Source: Pseudomonadales bacterium
Lineage (GTDB): Bacteria > Pseudomonadota > Gammaproteobacteria > Pseudomonadales > Azotimanducaceae
Direction: 5' to 3'
Assembly (NCBI GenBank): GCA_028285415.1
Contig: JANQPF010000022.1
Coordinates: 248,001 to 312,000 of the forward strand
Length of the DNA stretch: 64,000 nt
The notes beneath the pieces were generated by a model that worked only from the letters and a program-made list of their open reading frames with translations, did not search any database and was not told the DNA's origin. Shown piece after piece: positions 17,810-26,526 of the stretch. How positions within the stretch are numbered: position 1 is the first letter of the stretch; every line of letters starts with the position of its first letter. The position numbers were made by a program, and so were the translations under genes.

Positions 17810-20089
17810 ATGCTGACACCTGTATTGAACAGGGCAACCCCACCGGACAATTCTACGCTTCACACATGGTCATGCTGGCTCCGCGCAGCCGGGTACATCG
17901 TCGGCGCCGTCGGGAAGCTTCCGGCGTGGGCGATGGTCTCCCACGAAATTGATAGCAGGCACCAGCTGGCCTCGGACTTCATCGGCGTGAACGTTGGAAC
18001 GTCCTCGGATCCGAAGTGTGACGACTACGTGGTCGCGGCACTGCGCGATCTGCAATTGCAGCAGGTCCGCATGGACTACAGCTACTGTTCGGACGGGGGG
18101 GATGCGCAACGGCTGCTGGATCGCCTTCTGGATGAAGGCTTCGACGTGGTGTTGGATGTCCTGCCTCCGGCGCCGGAAGCGGCGAGCCTGTCACGAGACT
18201 CAGCCGCCAGCCAGCGATGGAGAGCGTTTGTCGCCTCGGTGTTTCGCAACTATGGCGACAGAGTCAGCACCTTCGAGATAGGCGCCACGCCCAACCGCGG
18301 ACGCTGGAGCGGTTTCAGCGCCACGAGCTACCTCGAGGCCTGGCGGGTTGCCGCCACCGAAGCGGAGCAGTATTCGGTTGAGCTTGCGGGCCCGAACGTT
18401 TCCGACTTTGAGCCGTTTTACAGCATGGGTTTCCTGAAAGCCATGTCGTGGCTGCACTCGACACCGACCGTCCATACCAACAACCTTTTCGCCGAGCGTG
18501 CCGTTCAACCGGAGGCGTATGACCATCGGGCGTTAGGCTCGTGGGCGGGCAAGATACTCAAGCTCAATCTCGTTAAAAAAGCCCGGGTTATTGCTTCGAT
18601 CAGCCGCGAACTCGATATCAAGAAAACGTACTGCACGTACACATGCTGGACGCGCACGAGACTGGCCCGCTGGAATTCCAATCCGGAACAGGCGCACGCA
18701 AACTATCTCGTCCGCTATCTTGTCATGGCGGCCGCGAGCGGTGCGCTGGATCGCGTCTACTGGGGACCGCTCATCTGCAGTCGTGACGGATTGATCCACT
18801 GCGGTGCTGACGATTACCCGAAAATCGACAACGTCAGTTTTTATCGAAGCGTTCGCGGCGCGGTCGAGGATTTCAAACCGACGCTTGCGTACAAAGCGTT
18901 CAAGCACGCCGTCGGACTGTTGAAGAACGTGACCTGCCTGGGCGGTGTGAGCGCGGAAAATGGGATCAGCCACTACATGTTCGAGACCGCGCTCGGTGGC
19001 GAATTTCACGTGGTCTGGTGTCTCGACCGGTACGTGCTGCCGCTCGAGGACATCTATCCTGCCGGAGCGCTGGACGGCGCAGAGTTTTTCGACACGCTGG
19101 GTGAGCCGTTCAACGCCCCACCGTTCGTGATCACCGAACGGCCGGTGGTCATCCGCTGGCCGGTTGCGGACGGTGTCTACCGTCCCGGCGCAGCCGAATT
19201 GACGGCGATCGAAGACGTTTCCGCGGACGGTGTGGTCTATCGACCGAGCAGCACCCGCCAGCCGATGAAAGTGGCAACGAACGAGTGGCGTGGCACGGTT
19301 GCCGTCGCCCGTGGCGGCGATCCGGCTGGGTCGCTCGAGCGATACATGCCGGACAACATCAACCGCGCCGGGACTGAGCAGGTCCTGCGCGATAAACGCA
19401 ACCGATTGTGGAATGTGAAGCTGGAGGGTTCGGAGGCACTCCAAACGGTCAAACTCAATCGCACGAAGGGCATCAAAAAACTCTCGTATCGTTTCAGGCC
19501 AAGCAAAGGCAAACGCCACTGGAACAACGCGGTCGAAATGTTGCGCCGGGGTGTGAAGACGCCAGAGCCAATTGCGTTTTTCGAACGCCCCTGGAACAGC
19601 GGTGTTGAAGACAACTACTACGTGGCATCGTTTCTGGAGGATGCTTTCTCGTGTCGAGACGTGTTCACGGCATTCGCCAGCGGCGATACCGAGTACCGGG
19701 GCAGGGAAAAACGGTTCTGGCTCGAGCGTATTGCGGCGTTTGTTTCGCACATGCACAAACGCCGCGTCATCCACAATGACCTGTCGTCGGGAAACATCCT
19801 CATGACGGACGTCGATGGACAGGTCGAGTTGTATGTCATCGACATCGGACGTGCAGTGATTTATGCGCCCACTCCAGACCGGATGAAAACCCGCCACAGG
19901 ATGTCCGACGTCAGACGCATCTGCTACAAGTTATCACCGGCCGATCGGGAAACCTTCGTCGTCGCGTATCGCGACTTTGCGAACTGGTACTTACCGCCCT
20001 GGTGGCGCAACTCGCTCGGCTCGTATGATCTGAAGCAGAAAGCAAAGAAAGTCCTCCTGCGCAGATTCAGAAAGGCTGGACGCCGCTGA
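17810..20089 (+). CDS. Fusion: glycosidase-fold N-domain plus LPS-kinase-like (WaaP/RIO) C-domain
   Basis: 759-residue two-domain protein. Residues about 55-400 look like a TIM-barrel glycoside-hydrolase module (FIGVNVG start, QQVRMDY strand, FEIGATPNRGRW at 155-166). In clan-A hydrolases the acid/base lies in a GNEPN-like motif; here the sequence is GATPN, so the glutamate seems lost. The C-terminal part (about 500-759) is a WaaP/Kdo-kinase-type kinase: the lysine-bearing strand may be LWNVKLEG, the catalytic loop is HNDLSSGNIL (D657), and the metal motif is DIGRA (D678). Together with the divergent lipid A acyltransferase this suggests phosphorylation of a surface glycan or LPS core. The first 50 residues are poorly supported, and a later start is possible. 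Confidence 0.7.
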   Translation: MLTPVLNRATPPDNSTLHTWSCWLRAAGYIVGAVGKLPAWAMVSHEIDSRHQLASDFIGVNVGTSSDPKCDDYVVAALRDLQLQQVRMDYSYCSDGGDAQRLLDRLLDEGFDVVLDVLPPAPEAASLSRDSAASQRWRAFVASVFRNYGDRVSTFEIGATPNRGRWSGFSATSYLEAWRVAATEAEQYSVELAGPNVSDFEPFYSMGFLKAMSWLHSTPTVHTNNLFAERAVQPEAYDHRALGSWAGKILKLNLVKKARVIASISRELDIKKTYCTYTCWTRTRLARWNSNPEQAHANYLVRYLVMAAASGALDRVYWGPLICSRDGLIHCGADDYPKIDNVSFYRSVRGAVEDFKPTLAYKAFKHAVGLLKNVTCLGGVSAENGISHYMFETALGGEFHVVWCLDRYVLPLEDIYPAGALDGAEFFDTLGEPFNAPPFVITERPVVIRWPVADGVYRPGAAELTAIEDVSADGVVYRPSSTRQPMKVATNEWRGTVAVARGGDPAGSLERYMPDNINRAGTEQVLRDKRNRLWNVKLEGSEALQTVKLNRTKGIKKLSYRFRPSKGKRHWNNAVEMLRRGVKTPEPIAFFERPWNSGVEDNYYVASFLEDAFSCRDVFTAFASGDTEYRGREKRFWLERIAAFVSHMHKRRVIHNDLSSGNILMTDVDGQVELYVIDIGRAVIYAPTPDRMKTRHRMSDVRRICYKLSPADRETFVVAYRDFANWYLPPWWRNSLGSYDLKQKAKKVLLRRFRKAGRR

Positions 20090-20240
20090 AACCAAAGCAG
20101 CCGAAACAGGACGGCACGAAAGGGGCACCGTGAACGTCCCCCGAATCGGACTTGGTCCCGCAGGCTCTGCAAACGCACCATACGTTGTTCACGACCACTA
20201 CCAATGCAAAACTAACTCGTCCGATCTCAAGGGAAGTGCA

Positions 20241-21767
20241 ATGAAGGACGCACCAGACTCCGTTCTACCAGAAGATCAGAATCCGACTTCAGCGCTAGAC
20301 GCAGCCGGACAATCTCGCCGCCGCTGGTTAGGCGCCCTGATGATGGCCGGTTCTCTGGCTGCCTGCCAGACGAGCGGCAGCGTTGCTGGTAACTCATCGA
20401 AACGCACGGCGGAATCCTCGGCGCGCGTGAGGCTCCCGGCCTCCGACGCGCGCTCCTGCACCGACCAGATTCGCAGTGCATCAATCGCGACCGATCAGGC
20501 TCGATTTGCCGCGTGGAACAAAACGCTTCGGCGACAGGCGGCAGGGCGAGAAACAGCCTTCGTTGATCTGGACGCGGTCGATCACAACTTGAAACTCGTT
20601 GGCGAAACGCTCGGTTCTGGTATCGATCTTCGCCTGGTAGCGAAGAGCCTGCCAAGTCTGGAGCTCCTGGAGTACATGATGAACACCGCCTGCACCAATC
20701 GGATCATGGCGTTTGCCGAAGGTATGGTGCGTGATCTCCTGATACGGTTTGGTAGCGATGTGGACATCCTGCTCGGACGTCCGGCTGCCGTGGACGCTGC
20801 GCGACGGATATTCGGGGCGTTGGAAAGACGAGGTCAACGCGTTAATCCTGCGAGTGGTGTTCGTTGGCTTGTCGACACTGCGGAACGGATGGCGGAGTTC
20901 GCTCAACTCGCGAGAGAGCGAAACGAGCCGATTACCGTGGCCGTGGAACTTGACGTGGGTTTGCGCCGCGGCGGCGCGAGAAACGGTCATGAGCTACTCG
21001 CGATGCTCAAAGAGATCGACGTGTCTGAGCACCTGCGGTTTGCAGGTTTCATGGGATACGAGGGACACATTCCGTTTGCAGCGATGGGCGGACTGACTCC
21101 GGATGCCGAGTTCGACGCCGTGCAGAAGCGTTATCACAGGTTCCTGCAGATCGGGCGGGAACACTATCCAGGCCTCTTCGCGGAGCCTTTGGTGCTCAAT
21201 AGCGGCGGCAGTCGTACCTATCAGTTTTACGCGGAAGGGGTGGATACGCCGGTAAACGAAGTGGCTATGGGTTCCGCCTTCTTTTATCCAAGCAACTTCC
21301 ATGACATCCCCGAGAAAAACCTGCGTGCGGCGACCTTTTTTGCAACTCCGGTGTTAAAGCGAATTGATCCCGCCGAAGCTCCTTTCGATCAGCAATTTTT
21401 GCCAGGCCTGGCGGCAGACAACCCAAGCCTTGCGGTGGCGAACTTCATGACAACGGGTGACTTCCCGGGCTCCCTTGTTTACCCGGACGGTTTGATCAAG
21501 AACCCGCTTGCAGTCGACGACACATCGCCGCCGCGTCTGGTAAACATGCTGCCTAACCAAGGCCGGTGGCTGGGGTCGCGGCAGGCGCCGCTTGGGGTGG
21601 GGGATTTCGTTTTCTACCAACCGTGGGAGGCAGATGCCATCCGGTGGCTACGATATCTGGATGTCTTCCGCGCCGAAAAGCTGGTGGATCAATGGTCAAC
21701 TTTTCAGCCCGGCAGCGCTTTGAACCAAAATAGCGAAAGCGCATTGCGGCCAGGCGCCCCCGTCTGA
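20241..21767 (+). CDS. Tat-exported lipoprotein of the alanine racemase/D-threonine aldolase fold
   Basis: 508-residue protein. Its N-terminus has a twin-arginine signal (SRRRWLGALMMAGSLAAC) that also ends in a lipobox (LAAC), so the mature protein is predicted to be a folded, lipid-anchored periplasmic enzyme. The body is a fold-type III PLP barrel: FVDLDAVDHNL, then RLVAKSLPS with the likely PLP lysine, ELDVGLRRGGARN, and NSGGSRTYQFYAEG for phosphate binding. Relatives racemise amino acids or cleave D-3-hydroxyamino acids. Start chosen at 20241 behind GGGAAG. It lies 22 bases before the next PLP enzyme, so the two may work together. Confidence 0.8.
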   Translation: MKDAPDSVLPEDQNPTSALDAAGQSRRRWLGALMMAGSLAACQTSGSVAGNSSKRTAESSARVRLPASDARSCTDQIRSASIATDQARFAAWNKTLRRQAAGRETAFVDLDAVDHNLKLVGETLGSGIDLRLVAKSLPSLELLEYMMNTACTNRIMAFAEGMVRDLLIRFGSDVDILLGRPAAVDAARRIFGALERRGQRVNPASGVRWLVDTAERMAEFAQLARERNEPITVAVELDVGLRRGGARNGHELLAMLKEIDVSEHLRFAGFMGYEGHIPFAAMGGLTPDAEFDAVQKRYHRFLQIGREHYPGLFAEPLVLNSGGSRTYQFYAEGVDTPVNEVAMGSAFFYPSNFHDIPEKNLRAATFFATPVLKRIDPAEAPFDQQFLPGLAADNPSLAVANFMTTGDFPGSLVYPDGLIKNPLAVDDTSPPRLVNMLPNQGRWLGSRQAPLGVGDFVFYQPWEADAIRWLRYLDVFRAEKLVDQWSTFQPGSALNQNSESALRPGAPV

Positions 21768-21789
21768 TAAGAAGGCACAATCAACCACA

Positions 21790-23037
21790 GTGGAAAACGA
21801 TCACATGCACAAGATGCCGGAGAAAGGCCGGGCCTGGTCGGACCTGCGCGACGAGATGATCGATCGCGGCAGCGGAGATGCAAAATGGCGTGACGGCAAA
21901 ACCGCCGTCTACGTCTTCAACGCCGGCGAGGATGTCGCCGCGGTGCAGAAAGAAGCGTATACCCTCTACATGTCGGAAAACGGACTTGGGCCGTTGGCCT
22001 TTCCAAGCCTCAAGCAGATGGAAGAAGAGGTTGTCGGCATGGGGCTCAGTCTCCTGCACGCTCCGGAGGGTGCGCATGGCACGATCACCTCCGGCGGCAC
22101 GGACTCGATCACGATGGCGGTGAAGGCCGCCCGCGACTTCGCACGTGCGGAGCGTGGCCTCGATGGTCCGGCGAACCTGGTTGCGCCTTTTTCGGCGCAC
22201 CCGGCATTCGACAAAGCGGCTGCGCTCATGGACATCGAGATGCGGCGGGTTCCGGTTGGCACCGATCTTCTCAGCGACGTCGACGCCATGGCGGAGGCGA
22301 CTGACGAGCGAACCATCATGCTCGTCGGCTCAGCGCCGAGCTTTCCGTACGGTCTGATCGATCACATCGAGGCGCTGGGAGATCTGGCCGGGAAACGTAA
22401 TCTCTGGCTGCACGTGGATGCCTGTGTCGGTGGCTATATTGCGCCCTTCGTGCGTATGAACGGCGCCCCGATACCGCCTTTCGACTTCGAAGTAGTGGGT
22501 GTTCAATCCATGTCGGCTGATCTGCACAAGTACGGCTACTGCGCAAAAGGAGCATCCACGGTGCTGTTTCGCAGTGAAGACCTGCACCGGTATATGGTGT
22601 TCGACTGCAGCGACTGGCCCGGCGGGCGGATGATCACGCCGACGCTCGCCGGAACGCGCCCCGGAGGGGCAATTTCCGCCGCCTGGGCGGTGATGAACTT
22701 CCTCGGGATTGAGGGTTATCGACATAAACACGGCCTCGTCACGAAGGCCCGTTCAGCCGTCGAGGAAGGCGTCAGCAAGCTGGGTTTCGAGGTGCTGGGA
22801 GAGCCTCAGCTTGGCATTGTTGCGTTCACGCACAAGGAGGCCGACGTCTACACCGTCTACCGCAATATGTACCGCAAAGGTTGGTTTACCAGCCTGACGA
22901 CGGATCCGCCCGCATTGCATTTGATGCTGTCGCCATTTCATCACGAGGTGGTCGATGTGTATCTGGCGGACCTGCAGGCGAGTCTGGCAGAAGCAGGCAG
23001 CGAGAAGACGGAGGGATTCGAGGCGCGCTACAGCTGA
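21790..23037 (+). CDS. Sphingosine-1-phosphate lyase-like PLP enzyme
   Basis: 415-residue fold-type I PLP enzyme of the group II decarboxylase/sphingosine-1-phosphate lyase branch. Signatures are TSGGTDSITMAVKAARD, the cofactor aspartate in WLHVDACVGGYIAPF, and the PLP lysine in SADLHKYGYCAKG. Bacterial members cleave long-chain base phosphates or act on other amino substrates; no sphingolipid gene is in the window, so the substrate is open. The frame starts at GTG 21790; ATG 21805 is an equal alternative. Likely in an operon with the preceding exported PLP protein. Confidence 0.82.
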   Translation: MENDHMHKMPEKGRAWSDLRDEMIDRGSGDAKWRDGKTAVYVFNAGEDVAAVQKEAYTLYMSENGLGPLAFPSLKQMEEEVVGMGLSLLHAPEGAHGTITSGGTDSITMAVKAARDFARAERGLDGPANLVAPFSAHPAFDKAAALMDIEMRRVPVGTDLLSDVDAMAEATDERTIMLVGSAPSFPYGLIDHIEALGDLAGKRNLWLHVDACVGGYIAPFVRMNGAPIPPFDFEVVGVQSMSADLHKYGYCAKGASTVLFRSEDLHRYMVFDCSDWPGGRMITPTLAGTRPGGAISAAWAVMNFLGIEGYRHKHGLVTKARSAVEEGVSKLGFEVLGEPQLGIVAFTHKEADVYTVYRNMYRKGWFTSLTTDPPALHLMLSPFHHEVVDVYLADLQASLAEAGSEKTEGFEARYS

Positions 23038-23058
23038 TCATGGCGTCGGAACGTAGGA

Positions 23059-24309
23059 TCAGGGGGCTTCCGCGGGGTTTCGTTCCAGGAGGCGCAGGAA
23101 GGCCTCCCTGATCTCCGTCTCCACGCGCGCAAAGTCGCTGAAGGTCTTGCCGTGGGTGTTGATGTTCACCGCAATGCTCATCCCGTGCTCCGGGTAAACG
23201 ACGAGCCAGCTCATCGCCCCCTTGGAGACGCCGCCGTGGTGAGCGTATGACAGCGTTCGACCGTTTGTTTCGCGATTGGGATTGAAACGCCAGCCCAACG
23301 CGTAGCTCTGTTCGTTCACTTCGCCGTTGGCGAGCACCTGCGGCGTCCACATTGCGTCACGAGTGTCCCTGCTGATAAACGCGTCGTTGAGCCAGGCGTT
23401 GCCGATCAGGGCCAGCTCTGCGGACGTGGAGACCAATCCGCCGCCTGGCCAGCGCTGGGACAGATCAAAGTCCGGCCAGCGTCCCGCTGCGCCGTCTCTG
23501 ATCTCGTAGAACGAGGCGAGGTTCGGACGTTCGGTTCCATCCTGGTCCAGACCGCTGGCGGTGAGTCCCAATGGGTCGAACACGTTCTTTTCGAGGAGGT
23601 CCTGGTACGAGACGCCTTGCTGATGGGCGACTACCGCGCCAATCAGGTTGGTGTCGAAACTCGAGTAGTGAAAGTCGGTGCCCGGCGGGAAGAGGAGGTC
23701 GCTGCCGTCAAATATCTCGAGGCTATCGCGCACTGATTCGTAGTGGCGGCAGCCGCACAATGTAAGAAACAGGCCCTCGTAGTCGGTGTTCTCGCGATAT
23801 CCGGTCAACCCAGCGGTGTGCGAAAACAGTTGGCGCAGCGTCAGCTGCCGCCACGCCGGGTTGGGGAGATCAGGCATGTAAGTTTCGATGGCGGTATCAA
23901 GCGTGACGGCGGCGTTGTCGATCAGCCGCGCCACGGCCGTGGCGGTAACCGCTTTGGAAGTTGAGCCGATGCGCAGCTGGGTTTGCGCCGATGCGGGCTG
24001 GAGCGGATCGAGACTCTGCCAGCCTGCGCCGCCCTGCCAGATCAGGCGGCCGTTGTGCGCCACCGCGCTCGTGATTGCGGGGAAACCCTGTTCCTCGCGG
24101 TGGCTGTTGAGCGCTTCGATGGCCTCCAGGGCGGCTTCTTCGAACGCGGGATCGAACACCTGGCTGTAGGTTGGCGCGTCCACCGGTACCGGATGCCACG
24201 GACCTGCGGCAAACCATGACTCATAGGCGGACCACGCTGAGACAGCTAGAGCAGCCAGCAGCAGTAAGAAGAAGGTGGCGATGGGGTGTTTGCGTATCCA
24301 GGCGGGCAC
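23059..24309 (-). CDS. Membrane-anchored serine hydrolase, class C beta-lactamase fold
   Basis: 416-residue protein with an N-terminal signal anchor (about 9-28) and a penicillin-binding/class C beta-lactamase-like domain. The nucleophile motif SxxK is STSK (S116-K119, in RIGSTSKAVTATAV), the second motif is Tyr-based (FHYSSFDTN), and the third resembles HxG (YAHHGGVSKG). Such proteins are more often esterases, D-amino peptidases or transpeptidase-like enzymes than true beta-lactamases. It is the third gene of a run with a DUF350 protein and a transglutaminase-like protein, suggesting a joint role at the cell envelope. Confidence 0.85.
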   Translation of the reverse strand: MPAWIRKHPIATFFLLLLAALAVSAWSAYESWFAAGPWHPVPVDAPTYSQVFDPAFEEAALEAIEALNSHREEQGFPAITSAVAHNGRLIWQGGAGWQSLDPLQPASAQTQLRIGSTSKAVTATAVARLIDNAAVTLDTAIETYMPDLPNPAWRQLTLRQLFSHTAGLTGYRENTDYEGLFLTLCGCRHYESVRDSLEIFDGSDLLFPPGTDFHYSSFDTNLIGAVVAHQQGVSYQDLLEKNVFDPLGLTASGLDQDGTERPNLASFYEIRDGAAGRWPDFDLSQRWPGGGLVSTSAELALIGNAWLNDAFISRDTRDAMWTPQVLANGEVNEQSYALGWRFNPNRETNGRTLSYAHHGGVSKGAMSWLVVYPEHGMSIAVNINTHGKTFSDFARVETEIREAFLRLLERNPAEAP

Positions 24310-24361
24310 GGCTTCCTCCGGCGGGTTGAATGTCAGTTGCGTCTGGGCCCGGGAGCGCTTG

Positions 24362-25141
24362 TCACCGTACCGCCTTCACCTGCCAGTCGTTGGGTCTCAG
24401 CATGTCCGGTGAAATCCAGCCAATCGGCGCGTCCGCCGTTGTCTCCGCCCAGGCGTAGGTGCGGCCGCGGTAGGTAAACGTATCCCCCGACGTCGGCACG
24501 AAGATACCTACCATGGCATGTTCGTGGATGCGCGAAACGGAGATTTGTGCATCGATGCCCACGTAGCGCAGAAGGTGCAACAGCAGCAGAGATTTGGAAT
24601 CGCAGTCCCCCCAGTTCTGCGAAGCCACCAGCGCGGGCGGCAGCACCCCGAACGCGTGATCCTCGGGTATCCGGTATGGGATGTTCTGCACGAAGCGCAG
24701 CATCCAGCGGCTCGCGTCCATTGCGCTCCAACGCTGTTCTTCGAGCCCGCGCGCGATACGCTTCAGCAGCGGCTCCAGATCCTGCGCATTGCGGTTGAAG
24801 ACTTCCGTATAGACGCAGCTCCATGGCTCGCGGTCACATCCCATGTTGCGCAGATGGTTGCCGTAAAACGCGCGTTCCATGCGGCGCCCGTAAGCGTGGT
24901 GGTCGAATTCGAGATCTTCAATGGCTGCATGTCCATGGTCGTAGACGACCCGGGTTGTGGCGAGTCCGCCGGTCCGCCAGACGTGCTCGGCGGAGTCGTA
25001 GCTGCGGGGGTAGTCCGGGTACTGTACCGCGCCAAGGTCCAGATCGACGGTATTGCTCGGATTGATCAGCCGGGCTACGACGACGAACATGACAACGCCC
25101 CAGAACCAGCTCCTTGATCCGCGGCGTTTCCGCTTCGGCAT
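24362..25141 (-). CDS. Membrane-anchored transglutaminase-like cysteine protease family protein
   Basis: 259-residue protein with one N-terminal transmembrane segment (about 12-24) and a papain-like transglutaminase core. The catalytic cysteine is in QNWGDCDSKSLLLLHLL (C180), the histidine in SRIHEHAMVG (H206 or H208), with an aspartate or asparagine expected after the TYRGRTYAWAETT strand. Bacterial relatives are proteases or peptide-modifying enzymes of the periplasm. Its start lies three bases after the DUF350 stop, so they are cotranscribed; the beta-lactamase-fold gene follows 52 bases on. Confidence 0.8.
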   Translation of the reverse strand: MPKRKRRGSRSWFWGVVMFVVVARLINPSNTVDLDLGAVQYPDYPRSYDSAEHVWRTGGLATTRVVYDHGHAAIEDLEFDHHAYGRRMERAFYGNHLRNMGCDREPWSCVYTEVFNRNAQDLEPLLKRIARGLEEQRWSAMDASRWMLRFVQNIPYRIPEDHAFGVLPPALVASQNWGDCDSKSLLLLHLLRYVGIDAQISVSRIHEHAMVGIFVPTSGDTFTYRGRTYAWAETTADAPIGWISPDMLRPNDWQVKAVR

Positions 25142-25144
25142 CAG

Positions 25145-25678
25145 CTAGCTCGGTCCGATCTGGTCCAGCACCGGCAGGGGTAGAAAACCGGTCAGCAACG
25201 TATCCAGGCCTTCCCTGACGAGCAGTGCCAGCACCACAATGATTGCCACCAGGATGACGGCGCAGGCGATGTTACCCGTGACAATTTCTTCGATTTCGTC
25301 GAGGTCGGGGGTCAGCTGGATAGCGGCGCGTACGCCGATGATGATGACGGCTGCGCCGATCAGCAGGGCGCCCAGGGATAGCCCGAGGGCGTAGACAATG
25401 ACCCAGAGGATATCGATCCAGCTTTCAGCAGAATGTTGCAGGAGATCCAGCGCATTGAAGGTGCGGGCGATGGCGGGTTCGATGAGAATGCCCATGGCCA
25501 CGATGGCGGCAGCCAGTGACAAGCCGACGGCGGCGTTCTTGGCTTTGATGGCGGCGTCTATGTCCGCCAGGCCAATGGCACGCTTGATCAAGCGCGCGCT
25601 CGTGGTGATGCCAACGATGCCGACGAGCAGGCCGAAGCCGAGCTTAGCGGCGCCGATGACAATCATCGACAGGTCCAT
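25145..25678 (-). CDS. DUF350 family integral membrane protein
   Basis: 177-residue, very hydrophobic protein with about five to six transmembrane helices arranged as two repeats, each combining a glycine-rich membrane helix with a short polar loop (IKAKNAAVGLSLAAAIVAMG; VTGNIACAVILVAIIVVL). The NxAxxLxxAxxxxG-type motif in each half marks DUF350 (UPF0719). The ATG at 25676-25678 is preferred because GGAG stands seven bases upstream; a GTG two codons earlier is possible. First gene of the three-gene envelope run. Function of the family is unknown. Confidence 0.8.
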   Translation of the reverse strand: MDLSMIVIGAAKLGFGLLVGIVGITTSARLIKRAIGLADIDAAIKAKNAAVGLSLAAAIVAMGILIEPAIARTFNALDLLQHSAESWIDILWVIVYALGLSLGALLIGAAVIIIGVRAAIQLTPDLDEIEEIVTGNIACAVILVAIIVVLALLVREGLDTLLTGFLPLPVLDQIGPS

Positions 25679-25832
25679 GGTCACTCTCCGACCCTCTTCT
25701 TATTTGTTAGTGAAGCGCTTCCAGTTTAAGACTTTTTAGCATTTTGTAACCAGCCATGCAGGTGTGATCCGTGCCGCGTTTCCTGATCCTACATTTGGCA
25801 AGCTGTTGATCTCTTGATGTGGCGGAATCGTC

Positions 25833-26030
25833 GTGCGACTCAGCTCGAGCAGAAAATCAGCGCTTTATGCGGCAATCAGCGATCCTATCTTCGCACTGCG
25901 GTTGCGTGTTGCGCAGGAAGGGGTTGACGAGCGCCGGCGTATTGACCGGGAGCTTTACCTTCTGAAGCGGGAGATTCTCGAAGGCATCTGGTCTGCGCTC
26001 AACCTGGAAGGCGAGCCGCCCGCGGACTAA
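25833..26030 (+). CDS. Small hypothetical protein
   Basis: 65-residue frame with a basic N-terminus and a charged amphipathic helical middle (QEGVDERRRIDRELYLLKREILEGI) read from a GTG at 25833. No ribosome site is obvious, and a second short frame overlaps it from ATG 25817. Coding is suggested only by composition and isolation between other genes. Confidence 0.4.
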   Translation: MRLSSSRKSALYAAISDPIFALRLRVAQEGVDERRRIDRELYLLKREILEGIWSALNLEGEPPAD

Positions 26031-26214
26031 GCGTTGATCGTCAGTCTGCCATGGAGAAGCTTCTAAAATTCGCCATGAGTACTAACCACCGCGTTTTTGT
26101 CAACGGCAACAAGACAGTCATACTCTAGGCGGATCCGAGCTTACAAATTCTTTACCCGCGCGCGACAAGTCTTACGCTAGGATGCAAGGCGTCTGGGGGA
26201 CACAAGGTGGCGGG

Positions 26215-26439
26215 ATGCGTGCCATCGCATACAGTTTGAATCGCATCTCGGAGCGCTTTCCCGAGCTTTCTGAGGAGGAACTTGCGTTCTTCGAGGAGTG
26301 CCTGGAGGATTGCTTTGAGATTGGCCGCACCTGGGATTCCATTCCCATCCTGGTACAGGAAGCAAAACCGCCTGCGCCTCAACCTGCCCGATCTTCGAGC
26401 CGCAAAAACCGTAAGAAAAGAAATTCCAGGCGCAAATAA
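26215..26439 (+). CDS. Small acidic/basic hypothetical protein
   Basis: 74-residue protein from ATG 26215 (MRAIAYSLNRI). An acidic, cysteine-containing helical middle (ELSEEELAFFEECLEDCFEIG) is followed by a proline stretch and a very basic tail (SSSRKNRKKRNSRRK). The asymmetric acidic core plus basic tail could suit a small nucleic-acid-associated protein. A short hairpin with three T residues follows the stop. An earlier in-frame ATG at 26182 would add 11 residues. No family recognised. Confidence 0.55.
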   Translation: MRAIAYSLNRISERFPELSEEELAFFEECLEDCFEIGRTWDSIPILVQEAKPPAPQPARSSSRKNRKKRNSRRK

Positions 26440-26441
26440 AC

Positions 26442-26461
26442 CGGGCTGGTCGAGCCCGTTT
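26442..26461 (+). terminator. Weak intrinsic terminator
   Basis: A 6-bp stem CGGGCT/AGCCCG (26442-26447 with 26453-26458) is followed by TTT on the plus strand, right after the stop of the small gene at 26439. Confidence 0.5.
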
Positions 26462-26483
26462 GAAAAAACGTTACAGAAAGTGG

Positions 26484-26517
26484 AAAAACACCTGCCGGCC
26501 CGGACGGGCCGGCAGGT
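26484..26517 (-). terminator. Strong rho-independent terminator
   Basis: A perfect 12-bp stem (26490-26501 with 26506-26517) with a 4-base loop is followed on the minus strand by GTTTTT. It stands ten bases beyond the stop of the siderophore-type receptor gene. Confidence 0.92.
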
Positions 26518-26526
26518 CTGTCACGT

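Noticed and set aside
18533-19897. 454-residue minus-strand frame
   Set aside because: Antisense to the glycosidase-fold/kinase fusion, which has recognisable domains; the frame's His/Arg/Val-rich sequence is typical of a shadow in GC-rich DNA.
23059-24309. Reading the serine hydrolase as an antibiotic-resistance beta-lactamase
   Set aside because: The motifs fit the wider PBP-like hydrolase family; the membrane anchor and neighbours suggest an envelope enzyme, and no resistance context is present.
26051-26128. 25-codon frame from ATG 26051 to TAG
   Set aside because: Too short, with no ribosome site and no pattern that sets it apart from chance.
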